Shown: piece by piece, positions 24,027 to 32,036 of the stretch
Layout: every line of letters begins with the position of its first letter
Numbering within the stretch: the stretch's first letter is position 1
Assembly: GCA_031273605.1 (NCBI GenBank)
Contig: JAISRN010000027.1
Coordinates: 1 to 32,036 of the forward strand
Origin: Spirochaetales bacterium
GTDB lineage: Bacteria > Spirochaetota > Spirochaetia > UBA9216
DNA length: 32,036 nucleotides
Direction: 5' to 3'
Position numbers and translations under genes: made by a program
The notes under the pieces: model-generated
What the model saw: only the letters and a program-made list of their open reading frames with translations
What the model was told of the DNA's origin: nothing
Database searches by the model: none

Positions 24027-25169
24027 TCAAGAGTAATCCGCCACCCTATCCATGGGCGAAACAATCTCCGTAACCCGGACGCCGAAATTCTCATCAATAA
24101 CCACCACTTCGCCCTTGGCAATGAGTTTGTGGTTTACCAGAATATCCACCGGTTCACCGGCAAGTTTGTCCAATTCAATAATCGTGCCTTCCCCCATCCC
24201 CAGAATATCCTTGATGAGCCTCTTGGTCCGGCCCAACTCAACGGTCATCTCCATGTAAACATCCATGAGAAGGCTGATGTTGCCGTGATCCCCCGTGGGG
24301 CTCTGGGGGTTGAGGCCGGGAAACTGAACCGGCTGAACATTTTGATAGCCCTGCCCTCCCTGGGGCATTTGACCGTAGCCCTGGTTCATGGGCGCTCCCA
24401 TGCCGGGGGCCATCATTCCCGGCATGGCGGGCCCCGGAGAAGGTCCCATGCCCCCTCCAAAGCCTCCGAGGGACTCCAGGCCGCCCATGTCCTTGGGGGC
24501 CGCCGCCTGCGGGGGGGCCACCAGTTGTTTAACCAGGTTAAGGTCAAAGAGCTCGGTAAGAACCCCCGGCGGCTTGTCATCCACGGTTATGTCGTACTGC
24601 ACCCGGACAAAGCTTGAGGGGGTAAAGGAAAAGGAATCCGAAGAGAGCATCCGGGTTTCCCCGAAGGAAGGCATGATGGTAAGCCCGGCCTTGTCGCCAA
24701 AGGTAGTCGAGGCCGTCCCTACCAGGGTGTTCCCCGCCTCTCCCAGGGCCGACAGGGCCGCCTCGCTTAGGTCCACATCCTCCATGCCCATCATAAGGCC
24801 CGCCATATCCTTGGCCAGATCGGAGCTTAACAGGTAACTGTGCTTGCCGGAAATTCCATCCTGAAAATCCGCGCTGATCTCCACCACTTCGCCGGGCATA
24901 GCCCGGCCAATTCCCCCGTTATCGATGGTGTCTATCTGGGGATTAACCAGTTCCACCGTGTCATTTAAGAGGTTATTAAGATTAGAAGAATAGGAAGGCA
25001 TCATCCCCCGGATAAGACCCAGGAAGGCCTGCTTTTCCTGGGGGGTGAGACCGCCGCCACCGCCGCCGGAAGAGGCCCGGGGAGGTTCCGGAGCAGGGCC
25101 CAAATCCATTCCGCCGCCGCCTTGGAGCAGGGCGTCAATTTCATCCTGGGACAGGGAACCGTCACTCAT
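24027..25169 (-). CDS. fliY: Flagellar motor switch protein FliY (FliN with CheC-like N-terminus)
   Basis: A 380-residue switch-complex protein. The N-terminus LSQDEIDALLQGGGG repeats the CheY-P-binding type peptide also seen in FliM. Residues about 45-215 are CheC/FliY-like, with one S-x3-E-x2-N motif (Ser140, Glu144, Asn147) of the CheY-P phosphatase type. Residues about 225-290 form a Gly/Met/Pro/Gln-rich flexible linker. Residues about 296-372 are the SpoA/FliN domain with LMDVYMEMTVELGRTKRLIK and VVIDENFGVRVTEIV, which builds the C-ring base. It replaces short FliN, as in other spirochaetes and Bacillus. The start overlaps the fliM stop by one base (TAATG). Phosphatase activity is inference. 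Confidence 0.95.
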   Translation of the reverse strand: MSDGSLSQDEIDALLQGGGGMDLGPAPEPPRASSGGGGGGLTPQEKQAFLGLIRGMMPSYSSNLNNLLNDTVELVNPQIDTIDNGGIGRAMPGEVVEISADFQDGISGKHSYLLSSDLAKDMAGLMMGMEDVDLSEAALSALGEAGNTLVGTASTTFGDKAGLTIMPSFGETRMLSSDSFSFTPSSFVRVQYDITVDDKPPGVLTELFDLNLVKQLVAPPQAAAPKDMGGLESLGGFGGGMGPSPGPAMPGMMAPGMGAPMNQGYGQMPQGGQGYQNVQPVQFPGLNPQSPTGDHGNISLLMDVYMEMTVELGRTKRLIKDILGMGEGTIIELDKLAGEPVDILVNHKLIAKGEVVVIDENFGVRVTEIVSPMDRVADYS

Positions 25170-26194
25170 TATTCTTCTCCTTCTACGGCCAGTTCTTCAA
25201 ACTCTTCTTTATTGACATCTTCCAGTTTGCTGGTAATCTGAATGGCCACTTTATTGCCCACCACTCCGGGGCGGCAGAGAAACTTAGGCCGGCTGCCCAC
25301 CTTAACTACCATGTTATCGGTAATCCGGGTATTGGGAAGCCGGATCGTGTCCCCCCGCTGAAGGGCCAGAACATCCTTAACCTGAAGATTCATCGAACCT
25401 ATTTCAGCCATTACCATAACGTCAATAGAGGCCAGCCGTTCTTTGAGGGTATTCAGGTTTTCCGTGGTACCAGAACTACGCACCGAGGAGTACATATACT
25501 GGGCGGAGAGTTTGGAAATGATGGGTTCGATGGTTAGGTAGGGAATACAGAAGTTAATCATTCCCTCCACCTCTCCCACCTTGGTTTCCATGGTAACCAG
25601 CACCACCATGTCGTTGGGGGGTACGATCTGGGCAAACTGGGGGTTGGTTTCAATCTGTCCCAGCCGGGGCCGCAGATCGATCACTTGGCTCCAGGCCTCC
25701 CGGAGGTTGCCCAGAATCCTCACGATGATCCCCTCCATAACCTGGGATTCAATGTCCGAAAGGTCCCGGGTGATTTTTGTCCCCTCCCCCTGCCCGCCAA
25801 AGAGCCGGTCGATGATGGAGAAGGTGATGGAAGGATCGATCTCTAAAACCGCCGAGCCCTTTAGGGGATCCATGTTAATGATCCCCAGGGTGGTGGGGTT
25901 GGGAATGGAACGGATAAATTCCTCGTAGGTAAGCTGATCCACCGAAGCCACGTGAACCTGCACCAAAGACCGGAGCTGAGCGGAAAGGGCCGTGGTGGTA
26001 AGCCGGGCAAAGGTCTCGTGCATGATGGAAATAGTCCGGATCTGCTCTTTAGAGAACTTATCCGGGCGCTTAAAATCATAAATCTTGATCTTGCGCTGAT
26101 CCGCCGCATGGGAGACTTCTTCGGTTTCAATATCCCCGGTAGAAATGGCCGTTAAAAGCTGATCAATTTCGTCCTGGGAAAGTACTTCATTCAT
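25169..26194 (-). CDS. fliM: Flagellar motor switch protein FliM
   Basis: A 341-residue switch protein. The N-terminal VLSQDEIDQLLTAI is the CheY-P-binding segment. The central FliM domain (about 45-235) includes IMHETFARLTTTALSAQLRS, the GGQGEGTK loop that contacts FliG, and the ANLPPNDMVV-type strand (IVPPNDMVVLVTMETK). The C-terminal SpoA domain (about 255-330) reads ASIDVMVMAEIGSMNLQVKD then VLALQRGDTIRLPNTRI. Normal length. It lies 21 nt downstream of fliL, and its stop overlaps fliY. Confidence 0.98.
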   Translation of the reverse strand: MNEVLSQDEIDQLLTAISTGDIETEEVSHAADQRKIKIYDFKRPDKFSKEQIRTISIMHETFARLTTTALSAQLRSLVQVHVASVDQLTYEEFIRSIPNPTTLGIINMDPLKGSAVLEIDPSITFSIIDRLFGGQGEGTKITRDLSDIESQVMEGIIVRILGNLREAWSQVIDLRPRLGQIETNPQFAQIVPPNDMVVLVTMETKVGEVEGMINFCIPYLTIEPIISKLSAQYMYSSVRSSGTTENLNTLKERLASIDVMVMAEIGSMNLQVKDVLALQRGDTIRLPNTRITDNMVVKVGSRPKFLCRPGVVGNKVAIQITSKLEDVNKEEFEELAVEGEE

Positions 26195-26215
26195 CCGTGC
26201 TTCCGTTGGTTCAAA

Positions 26216-26773
26216 TTAAAAATCGTAAACGTTATACTGCCTAAAAACTATCTGCTGCACCGCATTGCCGATGGTGAGGAGCCGGTTTAACTGCTCCTGA
26301 AGCTCCTGCTTTACCACCGCCTCGTTATTGGGGGAAAGCTCCTCCCGGGTTTTGCGGCTAAAGTACTGCCTAACCAGGTCAAAGAGCTGATTCTCCCGCC
26401 GGACCAGCTCCCCCTGAATGGCCTTGCTGCCGGATTCGTAACCCAGGCGAATCTCCACGATAACCGTCGCCGGGGGCTGGTCCGCCGTGCGGGACCGGAT
26501 CTCCGGGATGGAGTACCAGTCGTAGGCCGGCGTTTTGGCCACCAGAACATCCGATGCGTTTGCCTGGGTCAGCCCCGTGGTTCCCCGGTTGAGAATCTTC
26601 ATGGTAAAAAAGACCACCGTTACGATAAAAATAACGGCGGCCAGGATTATGGCCACCCATTTGAGAATCTTGGGAAGCAGGCTTTTTAGGGCTGAGGATT
26701 TGCCTCCTGTTTCGACTTCCGCACCGCCGCCGCCTCCGGCATCCCCATCGTCATAAATATCGTCATCACCCAT
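26216..26773 (-). CDS. fliL: Flagellar basal body-associated protein FliL
   Basis: A 185-residue single-pass inner-membrane protein that sits with the stator. An acidic/Gly-rich cytoplasmic N-terminus (DDDIYDDGDAGGGGGAEVE) leads into a transmembrane helix at about 36-57 (WVAIILAAVIFIVTVVFFTM). The periplasmic FliL domain includes ATVIVEIRLGYESG and ends EQLNRLLTIGNAVQQIVFRQ with an aromatic C-terminus (YNVYDF). In spirochaetes FliL influences periplasmic flagella orientation. A 104-nt AT-rich gap separates it from motB, one of the longest in this operon and possibly carrying a promoter. AGGAG stands before the ATG. Confidence 0.94.
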   Translation of the reverse strand: MGDDDIYDDGDAGGGGGAEVETGGKSSALKSLLPKILKWVAIILAAVIFIVTVVFFTMKILNRGTTGLTQANASDVLVAKTPAYDWYSIPEIRSRTADQPPATVIVEIRLGYESGSKAIQGELVRRENQLFDLVRQYFSRKTREELSPNNEAVVKQELQEQLNRLLTIGNAVQQIVFRQYNVYDF

Positions 26774-26824
26774 GAAACCGGTCTCCTACTCAAAGCCGGG
26801 GTAAAGAGAAACTACCCCCTAGTA

Positions 26825-26830
26825 ATTCTA
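26825..26830 (-). promoter_or_regulatory. Possible internal -10 element upstream of fliL
   Basis: On the minus strand TAGAAT sits in a strongly AT-rich 104-nt motB-fliL gap within an otherwise GC-rich operon. No convincing -35 is found at 16-18 nt; the upstream sequence is A-rich. It could be a weak internal promoter for fliL and the genes after it. Confidence 0.25.
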
Positions 26831-26877
26831 CCAAAGTTTTTTGTTTTTGCCTACTAAGTAAAAAAAATTTCCATTTT

Positions 26878-27612
26878 TTAGAGATTGCCCTCCGTAATAA
26901 TGACAATGTCCACCCGGCGGTTGTAGGCCCGGCCCTCCGGGGTATCGTTGGAAACCAGGGGCATGGTATCGGCAAACCCCGCCACCTGAAAGTTGTTTTC
27001 CTCCACCCCGAATTCCGACAAATAATGGAGCACATTGATGGACCGCTGGGCGGAAAGCTCCCAATTGCTGGGCCAGGGGCCTGCCGGATCGGTGCCGATG
27101 TTGTCGGTATGGCCTTCGATCCGGTATTTTAGCCCCGGATCTTCCTGGGTCATCCCTATCAAAAGGGAAGAAACCTTTTGCAGGGTTTCCCGAACCGCAT
27201 CAATGTTAACCTCCGCCGAAGCCGGGGCGAACAGCACATCCGCGGCAAAACTAATCACCAGGCCCCGCTCGTCCTGGGTAATTCGCACCATCCGGGACCG
27301 GGATTCCGTCTGAAAAAGGCTCACCGCCCGCTGCCGGGCGGAGTCCAAGGCCCGGCCCCGCTGCATGGAAGGGAGGGACTCAATGGTGTTTCCCAATTCC
27401 GCCAACTGCCCCACTTCCAGGGTGTTGCCCCCGCCGAACATCCCCAAGCCGGAAAAGGCCGAAAGGATCAGGTTCATTTTGTAGCCCTCGGTGGTAGCAT
27501 CGGTATACATAAGCACAAAGAAGGTGAGCAGGAGAGTTACCATGTCTCCGTATGTATTGAGCCACTCCTGGAGGGCCGGACAGGCTTTTTCTTTTTTGGG
27601 CGGTTCAGCCAT
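26878..27612 (-). CDS. motB: Flagellar stator protein MotB
   Basis: A 244-residue stator subunit. The single transmembrane helix begins at the family motif WLNTYGDMVTLLLTFFVLMY, with the ion-binding Asp23. The periplasmic OmpA-like domain (about 125-240) carries YRIEGHTDNIGTDP, WELSAQRSINVLHYL, and GRAYNRRVDIVI, which binds peptidoglycan. The plug region lies between. It follows motA by 8 nt. Ion specificity (proton or sodium) cannot be assigned with certainty from these residues, but the composition fits proton-driven MotB. Confidence 0.97.
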   Translation of the reverse strand: MAEPPKKEKACPALQEWLNTYGDMVTLLLTFFVLMYTDATTEGYKMNLILSAFSGLGMFGGGNTLEVGQLAELGNTIESLPSMQRGRALDSARQRAVSLFQTESRSRMVRITQDERGLVISFAADVLFAPASAEVNIDAVRETLQKVSSLLIGMTQEDPGLKYRIEGHTDNIGTDPAGPWPSNWELSAQRSINVLHYLSEFGVEENNFQVAGFADTMPLVSNDTPEGRAYNRRVDIVIITEGNL

Positions 27613-27620
27613 AATGCCTC

Positions 27621-28406
27621 CTATTCGGAACTGCCGATTTCGGCCCTGATGCCCTCCCGCTTAGAGGGCGCCAGGTAAGACAAGAGTTTGGATTCCAAAA
27701 TCCGGGGGTTGTCCCCGGACTGTATCGAAAGAATCCCCTCGATGACAATTTCCAGAACCAGGGTTTCTTCCGCATCCCGGTCTTCCAGCTTAAACTTGAT
27801 GGGGGTTAAAAAGAAGTTGGAAAGCAGGGACCCATACAAGGTGGTAATCAGGGCTAAGGCCATACCGCTTCCTAAGGAGGCCGAGTCGGACAGGTTGGCT
27901 AACATCGCGATAAGCCCCACCAGGGTTCCTATCATTCCGTAGGCCGGGCCCATGCTGGACCAGTTTCCGAAGAAGGTGATCATTTCCCCGTGCCGGGACT
28001 GGAGTTGGTTGAGCTCCGTGTAGAGCATGGTTTTGATGACCTCCGGATCGGTGCCGTCAACGACAAACTGGATGCCCTTTTTCATAAACTCGTTTTCCAG
28101 GGCTTCCAGTTCATCTTCCAGGGCCAGAAGCCCTTCCCGCCGGGCTTTTTCGGAAAACCGGACCAGAACGCCGATGATCTTTTCAACCGAGAAGGACTGG
28201 GTGTTGATGACCTTTTTAACCACGGTTCCGATTTTGGACAACCGGGAAAGGGGGCTGCCTATCATCATCGCGGCAAAGGAGCCGCCGATAACCATGGCCA
28301 GGGAGGGAAGGTCGGCAAAAATGACAAGCCCCCCGCCCCCCTGGGCCATTGACCACACCACCAGGAAAATACCTGCGACAAAACCAATTATTGTGGAAAG
28401 ATCCAT
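27621..28406 (-). CDS. motA: Flagellar stator protein MotA
   Basis: A 261-residue four-helix stator subunit. It starts STIIGFVAGIFLVVWSMAQG and includes the GGSFAAMMIG helix, the cytoplasmic loop with conserved charged residues (VRFSEKARREGLLALEDELE) that contacts FliG, and the C-terminal helices SMGPAYGMIGTLVGLIAML and GMALALITTLYGSLLSNFFL, with the expected prolines. Pairs with MotB in a 5:2 stator. The gene starts 9 nt after flbD. Confidence 0.98.
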   Translation of the reverse strand: MDLSTIIGFVAGIFLVVWSMAQGGGGLVIFADLPSLAMVIGGSFAAMMIGSPLSRLSKIGTVVKKVINTQSFSVEKIIGVLVRFSEKARREGLLALEDELEALENEFMKKGIQFVVDGTDPEVIKTMLYTELNQLQSRHGEMITFFGNWSSMGPAYGMIGTLVGLIAMLANLSDSASLGSGMALALITTLYGSLLSNFFLTPIKFKLEDRDAEETLVLEIVIEGILSIQSGDNPRILESKLLSYLAPSKREGIRAEIGSSE

Positions 28407-28415
28407 CTGCGTCCC

Positions 28416-28613
28416 CTACAATTCGTTCTTAAAGGCTCCGATGAGCTTGCGGTAATCCACGATACTATTAAAAATAGACTGGTAGTCCTCGCGGACTACT
28501 AGCCTTTTACCGGAGAGCATGATCAGGGTTATGTCGGGATTCGCCTCGATATACTCGATTTGATGGGGATTGACATAATAGGCATCCCCGTTCAGTTTGC
28601 TTACTTTAATCAT
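28416..28613 (-). CDS. flbD: Flagellar protein FlbD
   Basis: A 65-residue protein of the short FlbD family (not the Caulobacter regulator of the same name). The start MIKVSKLNGDAYYVNPHQIE is diagnostic, followed by YIEANPDITLIMLSGKRLVV and a C-terminal helix. It is regularly found between flgE and motA in spirochaetes and Firmicutes; its function is not established. It follows flgE by 41 nt. Confidence 0.93.
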   Translation of the reverse strand: MIKVSKLNGDAYYVNPHQIEYIEANPDITLIMLSGKRLVVREDYQSIFNSIVDYRKLIGAFKNEL

Positions 28614-28654
28614 AGCCGCTTGATTTCATGTCCTCCCCTATTTATCCTTTATGC

Positions 28655-30052
28655 CTAGCGCTTAAGGGTCAAAAGTTCCTGAAGCAGGGTGTCCGCCGTT
28701 TGAATGGTCCGGGAATTAGCCTGAAAACCCCGCTGGGTAACGATCATATCGGTAAACTGGGCGGCCAGATCCACGTTGCTCATCTCCAGGGTGCCGGGCC
28801 GGATTTTACCCTTCCCCGCCACCCCCACCGGGCCGATATTGGCGGTACCGGAGTTGTTGGATTCCACGTAGGTATTTTCCCCCGCCTTGTCCAGGCCCCC
28901 CGCGTTGGTAAAACTGGCCAGGGCCACCTGGCCCAGGTAGCGGTTGGAACCGTTGGAATACACCCCGGTAATCACCCCGTTCTGGTCGATCTTAAAACTT
29001 TCCATGTAGCCCATGGTGTAGCCGTTTTGTTCCACCGCCTTGGTGGAAGACCTTTCGGCAAACTGGGTTACCGCGTTAACCGCGGCCCCCACTTCCCCTA
29101 GGTTAATGCTAAACTCCTGCCTGACCGGCTCCCCCGCGGGACCGGGAGTAGCGCCTAACACGTCAAAGCCCACCTGAAGCTGCAAGAGCCCTTCGGCGGC
29201 GGCGTCCCCCAGGGAATCCACCGCGGATTCCAGCACCCCTAAATTGCTGAAGTTAATCGTAAAGGTATTGTTGTCCGCCACGTTGGCCTCCCCAACGTCT
29301 ACGCTGACATTGGTGGCCTCTTCCAGTTCTCCGTCCACCGTAACCGTTCCCACCCAGGAGTTGGGCGCGGCGGGGTCCTGGGACTTGGTAAACTCTATCC
29401 GCAGGGTATGGAGGTTGCCGAAGGTGTCGTAGATATCCTTGTCCAGAGTCCAGGTTCCTGCGGCAATGTCCGCCGCTCCGGCGTCCGGGGCAATGGGGGT
29501 GGTGCGCTTGTCCAGATTGCAGGCCAGGTTAACCTCGGTTGTGGCGGCGGCGGGATCCTTGGAGCCCACGGGGATGATCAGGTCTCCCACATCCGCGGCG
29601 TTGTTGATGAGGGTCCGGCCCTCCACCGTTTCGGCCATCCAGCCCTGAACCTTCATGCCGTTGGCGGGGTTCACCAAAAGCCCGTCTTCATCCAGGGCGA
29701 AAGCCCCCGCCCGGGTATAGTACTGCTGGTTGCCCGCGTTAAGGATAAAAAAACCATCCCCCGCAATGGCCAGGTCCGTCATAACTCCGGTGGTTTGGAA
29801 AGAACCCTGGGTATGAATCGTATCAATGGAGGCCACCATCATGCCCAGGCCCACCTGCTGGGGGTTTACCCCCCCCAATTCATCGGTGGGACGGGCGGCG
29901 CCGGCCAGGGTTTGGCTTATCATATCCTGAAAGTTGACCCTGCCCAATTTAAAACCCGTGGTGTTGACGTTGGCGATGTTGTTGCCGATGACATCCATCC
30001 TGGTTTGATGATTCTGCAAGCCGGAAACACCGGCGTATAGACTCCGCATCAT
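28655..30052 (-). CDS. flgE: Flagellar hook protein FlgE
   Basis: A 465-residue hook protein. The N-terminal rod domain reads [20 protein letters not shown] then [20 protein letters not shown]. The D0/Dc C-terminal helix is [20 protein letters not shown] ending [13 protein letters not shown]. The middle D1/D2 region contains Lys165 and Cys178 (in NLACNLDK), the same numbers as the lysinoalanine cross-linking pair described for Treponema denticola FlgE, followed by Asn179. This makes a covalently cross-linked hook likely. The start overlaps the flgD stop by 4 nt. Confidence 0.97.
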   Translation of the reverse strand: MMRSLYAGVSGLQNHQTRMDVIGNNIANVNTTGFKLGRVNFQDMISQTLAGAARPTDELGGVNPQQVGLGMMVASIDTIHTQGSFQTTGVMTDLAIAGDGFFILNAGNQQYYTRAGAFALDEDGLLVNPANGMKVQGWMAETVEGRTLINNAADVGDLIIPVGSKDPAAATTEVNLACNLDKRTTPIAPDAGAADIAAGTWTLDKDIYDTFGNLHTLRIEFTKSQDPAAPNSWVGTVTVDGELEEATNVSVDVGEANVADNNTFTINFSNLGVLESAVDSLGDAAAEGLLQLQVGFDVLGATPGPAGEPVRQEFSINLGEVGAAVNAVTQFAERSSTKAVEQNGYTMGYMESFKIDQNGVITGVYSNGSNRYLGQVALASFTNAGGLDKAGENTYVESNNSGTANIGPVGVAGKGKIRPGTLEMSNVDLAAQFTDMIVTQRGFQANSRTIQTADTLLQELLTLKR

Positions 30053-30504
30053 AGAGCAGATTCCTCCTTGTTGGCAATGCTCATCACATTATTAAAATCG
30101 TAGTAGCTGCCGTTGACAAAAAGCTGAAGCACCTCTTGGCCTATGACCTCTTCCACAGTTCCGGTAACCGTCCGCTCTCCCTGGAGGATAGTAACCTCCC
30201 GGCCTAAAAGACTTACCGCCTGGCTCCGTGAAAAGGCCCCCGACAGCTTGGCAAATTCCTGGCTCATCCCGGTAATCTGCTGAAGGCTGGAAAACTGGGC
30301 CAACTGGGCGATAAATTCCCGGTCATTCATGGGATTAGCGGGGTCCTGGTTGCTAAGCTGGGTGGTGAGGAGTTTGATAAAATCCGCCTGGTCCAGGCTG
30401 TTCTTGTTCATCTGAACATTCCTCAGTTTTAACTCTTCGTTGTACTGAAGGTTTTGCCGGGTTAGGGCCGGCAGATCCTCCACCCTAAAAAGGGAATCGC
30501 TCAT
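30049..30504 (-). CDS. flgD: Flagellar hook-capping protein FlgD
   Basis: A 151-residue hook-cap scaffold. The conserved N-terminal region [20 protein letters not shown] then [20 protein letters not shown] is clear. A short C-terminal part with [20 protein letters not shown] follows. The size is that of the short spirochaete/Bacillus type without a full FLN/tudor pair. I start it at ATG 30504 because GGAGAGGAG lies upstream; an in-frame extension to 30567 would overlap fliK. It lies 14 nt after fliK and its stop overlaps flgE by 4 nt. Confidence 0.93.
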   Translation of the reverse strand: MSDSLFRVEDLPALTRQNLQYNEELKLRNVQMNKNSLDQADFIKLLTTQLSNQDPANPMNDREFIAQLAQFSSLQQITGMSQEFAKLSGAFSRSQAVSLLGREVTILQGERTVTGTVEEVIGQEVLQLFVNGSYYDFNNVMSIANKEESAL

Positions 30505-30518
30505 TTTTATCTCCTCTC

Positions 30519-32036
30519 CTAGGCCAACAGATTGATCACCCGATCCCGGGAATCGTAGGGGCCCCAAAACCGGTTTCCCGGCGCCGAAGACCCGGGGGCG
30601 GGCCCATCGAAGGCCCCCTCCTGGTTGTCGCCGGAGGAAGACAGATCGCTCCGGTCCTGCCCCCCCTCTTCCACCGCCACCTCCAACCGGGCGGAACCAA
30701 AGCCCTGTTCCTGAAAAGCCCGGACAAGGTCGGCCAGGTTGTCCTTTAGCATATCTTCCACATTCCTATTTTCGACCAGAATCCTGCCCACTATATGATT
30801 TTCATCGAGATTGAGGCGAATCCGTACCCGCCCCAGGAATTCCGGCTTGAGTACCAGGCGAATTTCCCCCTGGCCATGATCCCTGAGGATGATCCCCGAC
30901 TGCTTCACGATAAGGGGAATCCCCTCATCCCGGAAGAGCCGGGACAGCTCCCCCGTTTCGCTCCGGGGGGCCGGAGTTCCGGCTTCCCCGGTTTTTCCCG
31001 GGCCGGGGGCCCTCAAAAGGCCCTCTCCGGCCTCCGGGGAGGGGGATTTTCCCCCGGCCGCCGGACCGGGATCGCCCCCGGTGAAGGAGGCCCGGTTTTC
31101 CCCGGCTTTGTCCCCCCGGTCTTGGGGGGTTTTGGCCCGGAGGGTGCGCCGGTCTTCTATAACAATGACCGGCCCCCGGTCCTCCGGCTCCCCGGCCTTT
31201 TCGGCAGGGGCCTTTTCTCCGAAACCCTCCGGCTTGTCCCCGGGGACCGGAGAGTTTTTAAGGGCTTTTTGATCCGGCCGGCCCGTCAGGGAAAGGGCCA
31301 GCTCTTGAACCGCCGGGGCCGGGGCGTCCCCCTCCGGGATTTGTCCGGAGGCCCCTTCCTCCGCCGCCGGGGCTTCTCCGCGGACCGTCGGGGATTCGGC
31401 GGCCAGGGGAATCAAGCCCTCCGGGTCCGGGGAGGGGGCGTCCTTTCCGGCGGAAAGGCTCTCGTCCCAGGGGGTAAAAAGGGCATAGCCCCCCTTGCCC
31501 CGGAGCTTTCCCGGAGTTTCTGTTCCGGAAATCCCGGGAGTCCCCTTTTTCCCCAAAGTCCCCGGCGGCTTTTCTAAAGCATGGGGGGCGGGGATTTCTC
31601 CGGTTTTGGCGGCCCCCAGGAGTTCCCCCCCGGAGAGGTTCGGGGTCGGCTTCGTTTCGCCCTCCTTTGAAGGGGCTTCCCCGGTGGCCTCCTTAAGGGC
31701 GCCCTCCCTTTGAAGCTCCCCCCGGGGTTTCCCCGGCTTTTCGGGTCTTTCCCCCGGAGAAGGGGCGCCGGGGGCCTCCGCCGGGGCCTGGGAGGTGGCC
31801 GAAGTTTGGCCCTGGGCCGGCCCCTGAACCGAAGCCGGGGTTTGGGCCTGGGCTTGCGCCGCAGCCGGAGCTTGCGCCGGGGCTGGGGTTTGGGCCTGGG
31901 CTTGGGCTTGGGCCGGCGGCCGGGAAAATTCTTCCCGGGGAAGGCGGTTCAGCAGATCCTGAAAGCCCGTTCCGGGAGAAGGATTGGGGAAAATTCCCTG
32001 AAAAGCGCCTTCCCCCGGGGAGGTTTGAACCCTGGG
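30519..32036 (-). CDS. fliK: Flagellar hook-length control protein FliK, 5' end outside the window
   Basis: The minus-strand frame ending at 30519 stays open without a stop to the right edge, giving at least 505 residues with the N-terminus missing. Most is low-complexity Pro/Gly/Glu/Ala/Lys sequence, as expected for the flexible molecular-ruler part of FliK, including an Ala-Gln repeat at about 31785-31919. The C-terminal Flg_hook domain (about 30620-30920) is clear: GEIRLVLKPEFLGRVRIRLN followed by LDENHIVGRILVENRNVEDM and LVRAFQEQGF. FliK measures hook length and switches FlhB from hook to filament export. A TTG near 31556 is not a real start because coding sequence continues upstream. Confidence 0.9.
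   Translation of the reverse strand, partial: PRVQTSPGEGAFQGIFPNPSPGTGFQDLLNRLPREEFSRPPAQAQAQAQTPAPAQAPAAAQAQAQTPASVQGPAQGQTSATSQAPAEAPGAPSPGERPEKPGKPRGELQREGALKEATGEAPSKEGETKPTPNLSGGELLGAAKTGEIPAPHALEKPPGTLGKKGTPGISGTETPGKLRGKGGYALFTPWDESLSAGKDAPSPDPEGLIPLAAESPTVRGEAPAAEEGASGQIPEGDAPAPAVQELALSLTGRPDQKALKNSPVPGDKPEGFGEKAPAEKAGEPEDRGPVIVIEDRRTLRAKTPQDRGDKAGENRASFTGGDPGPAAGGKSPSPEAGEGLLRAPGPGKTGEAGTPAPRSETGELSRLFRDEGIPLIVKQSGIILRDHGQGEIRLVLKPEFLGRVRIRLNLDENHIVGRILVENRNVEDMLKDNLADLVRAFQEQGFGSARLEVAVEEGGQDRSDLSSSGDNQEGAFDGPAPGSSAPGNRFWGPYDSRDRVINLLA
31785..31919 (-). repeat. Ala-Gln/Pro low-complexity repeat within fliK
   Basis: Read on the minus strand this part encodes repeated Ala-Gln dipeptides interrupted by TP, AP and SV (AQAQAQAQTPAPAQAPAAAQ and onwards). 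At DNA level it is a run of related 6-mers (GCCCAA, GCCCAG, GCGCAA). Such repeats can change in number by slippage, which would alter FliK length. Confidence 0.7.

Noticed and set aside
11394-32036. sigma28-type promoters (TAAA...GCCGATA) inside the flagellar operon
   Set aside because: I looked in the longer gaps (around 15761-15855, 23915-24026 and 26774-26877) and found no convincing match; the operon more likely starts upstream of the window under the housekeeping sigma factor.

Overview
The window is the late part of a spirochaete flagellar/motility superoperon plus a DNA-maintenance and envelope block. The best fit is a GC-rich member of the Treponema lineage. This rests on four things: the gene order fliK-flgD-flgE-flbD-motA-motB-fliL-fliM-fliY-fliO-fliP-fliQ-fliR-flhB-flhA-flhF-flhG-fliA, a long FliY in place of a short FliN, a FlgE carrying the Lys/Cys pair used for the spirochaete lysinoalanine hook cross-link, and a short PUR-type (DUF3276) nucleic-acid-binding protein. 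The species assignment is inference.

Layout. 1-111 is the 3' end of a TonB-type C-terminal domain gene (+). 112-646 has no credible gene and holds an element bounded by inverted CCACGGAC-type repeats plus a separate 64-nt inverted repeat. rnhB (647-1285, +) is followed by a second CCACGGAC-bounded element. A PUR-domain gene (-) and a cytidylate-kinase-like gene (+) diverge from back-to-back sigma70-type promoters (1911-1983). A large hybrid histidine kinase (-) converges on the kinase gene with only 6 nt between them. Then, all on the minus strand and read from high to low coordinates: rnhA, comM/yifB, htrA, uvrB and an SH3 lipoprotein. The last three are packed with zero-gap or 4-nt overlaps.

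From about 11394 to the right edge everything is on the minus strand and tightly packed. In transcription order: fliK (N-terminus outside the window), flgD, flgE, flbD, motA, motB, fliL, fliM, fliY, fliO, fliP, fliQ, fliR, flhB, flhA, flhF, flhG, an uncharacterised membrane protein with a long acidic tail, the sigma28-type factor fliA, a Jag_N-DUF342 (FapA-like) protein, a small soluble protein ending in GRHLDITG, and a membrane-anchored coiled-coil protein with a short C-terminal helical domain like Bacillus SwrB. Many junctions are stop/start overlaps (flgD/flgE, fliM/fliY, fliQ/fliR, fliR/flhB, flhF/flhG), which implies translational coupling.

Functionally the operon supplies hook assembly (FliK, FlgD, FlgE), the stator (MotA, MotB, FliL), the switch (FliM, FliY), the export gate (FliO, FliP, FliQ, FliR, FlhB, FlhA), placement and number control (FlhF, FlhG) and late-gene transcription (FliA). 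The least understood part is the three-gene tail after fliA, together with the membrane protein just before it. That is where an undescribed function in flagellar assembly or its control is most likely. No CRISPR, tRNA, rRNA or insertion-sequence transposase was seen.
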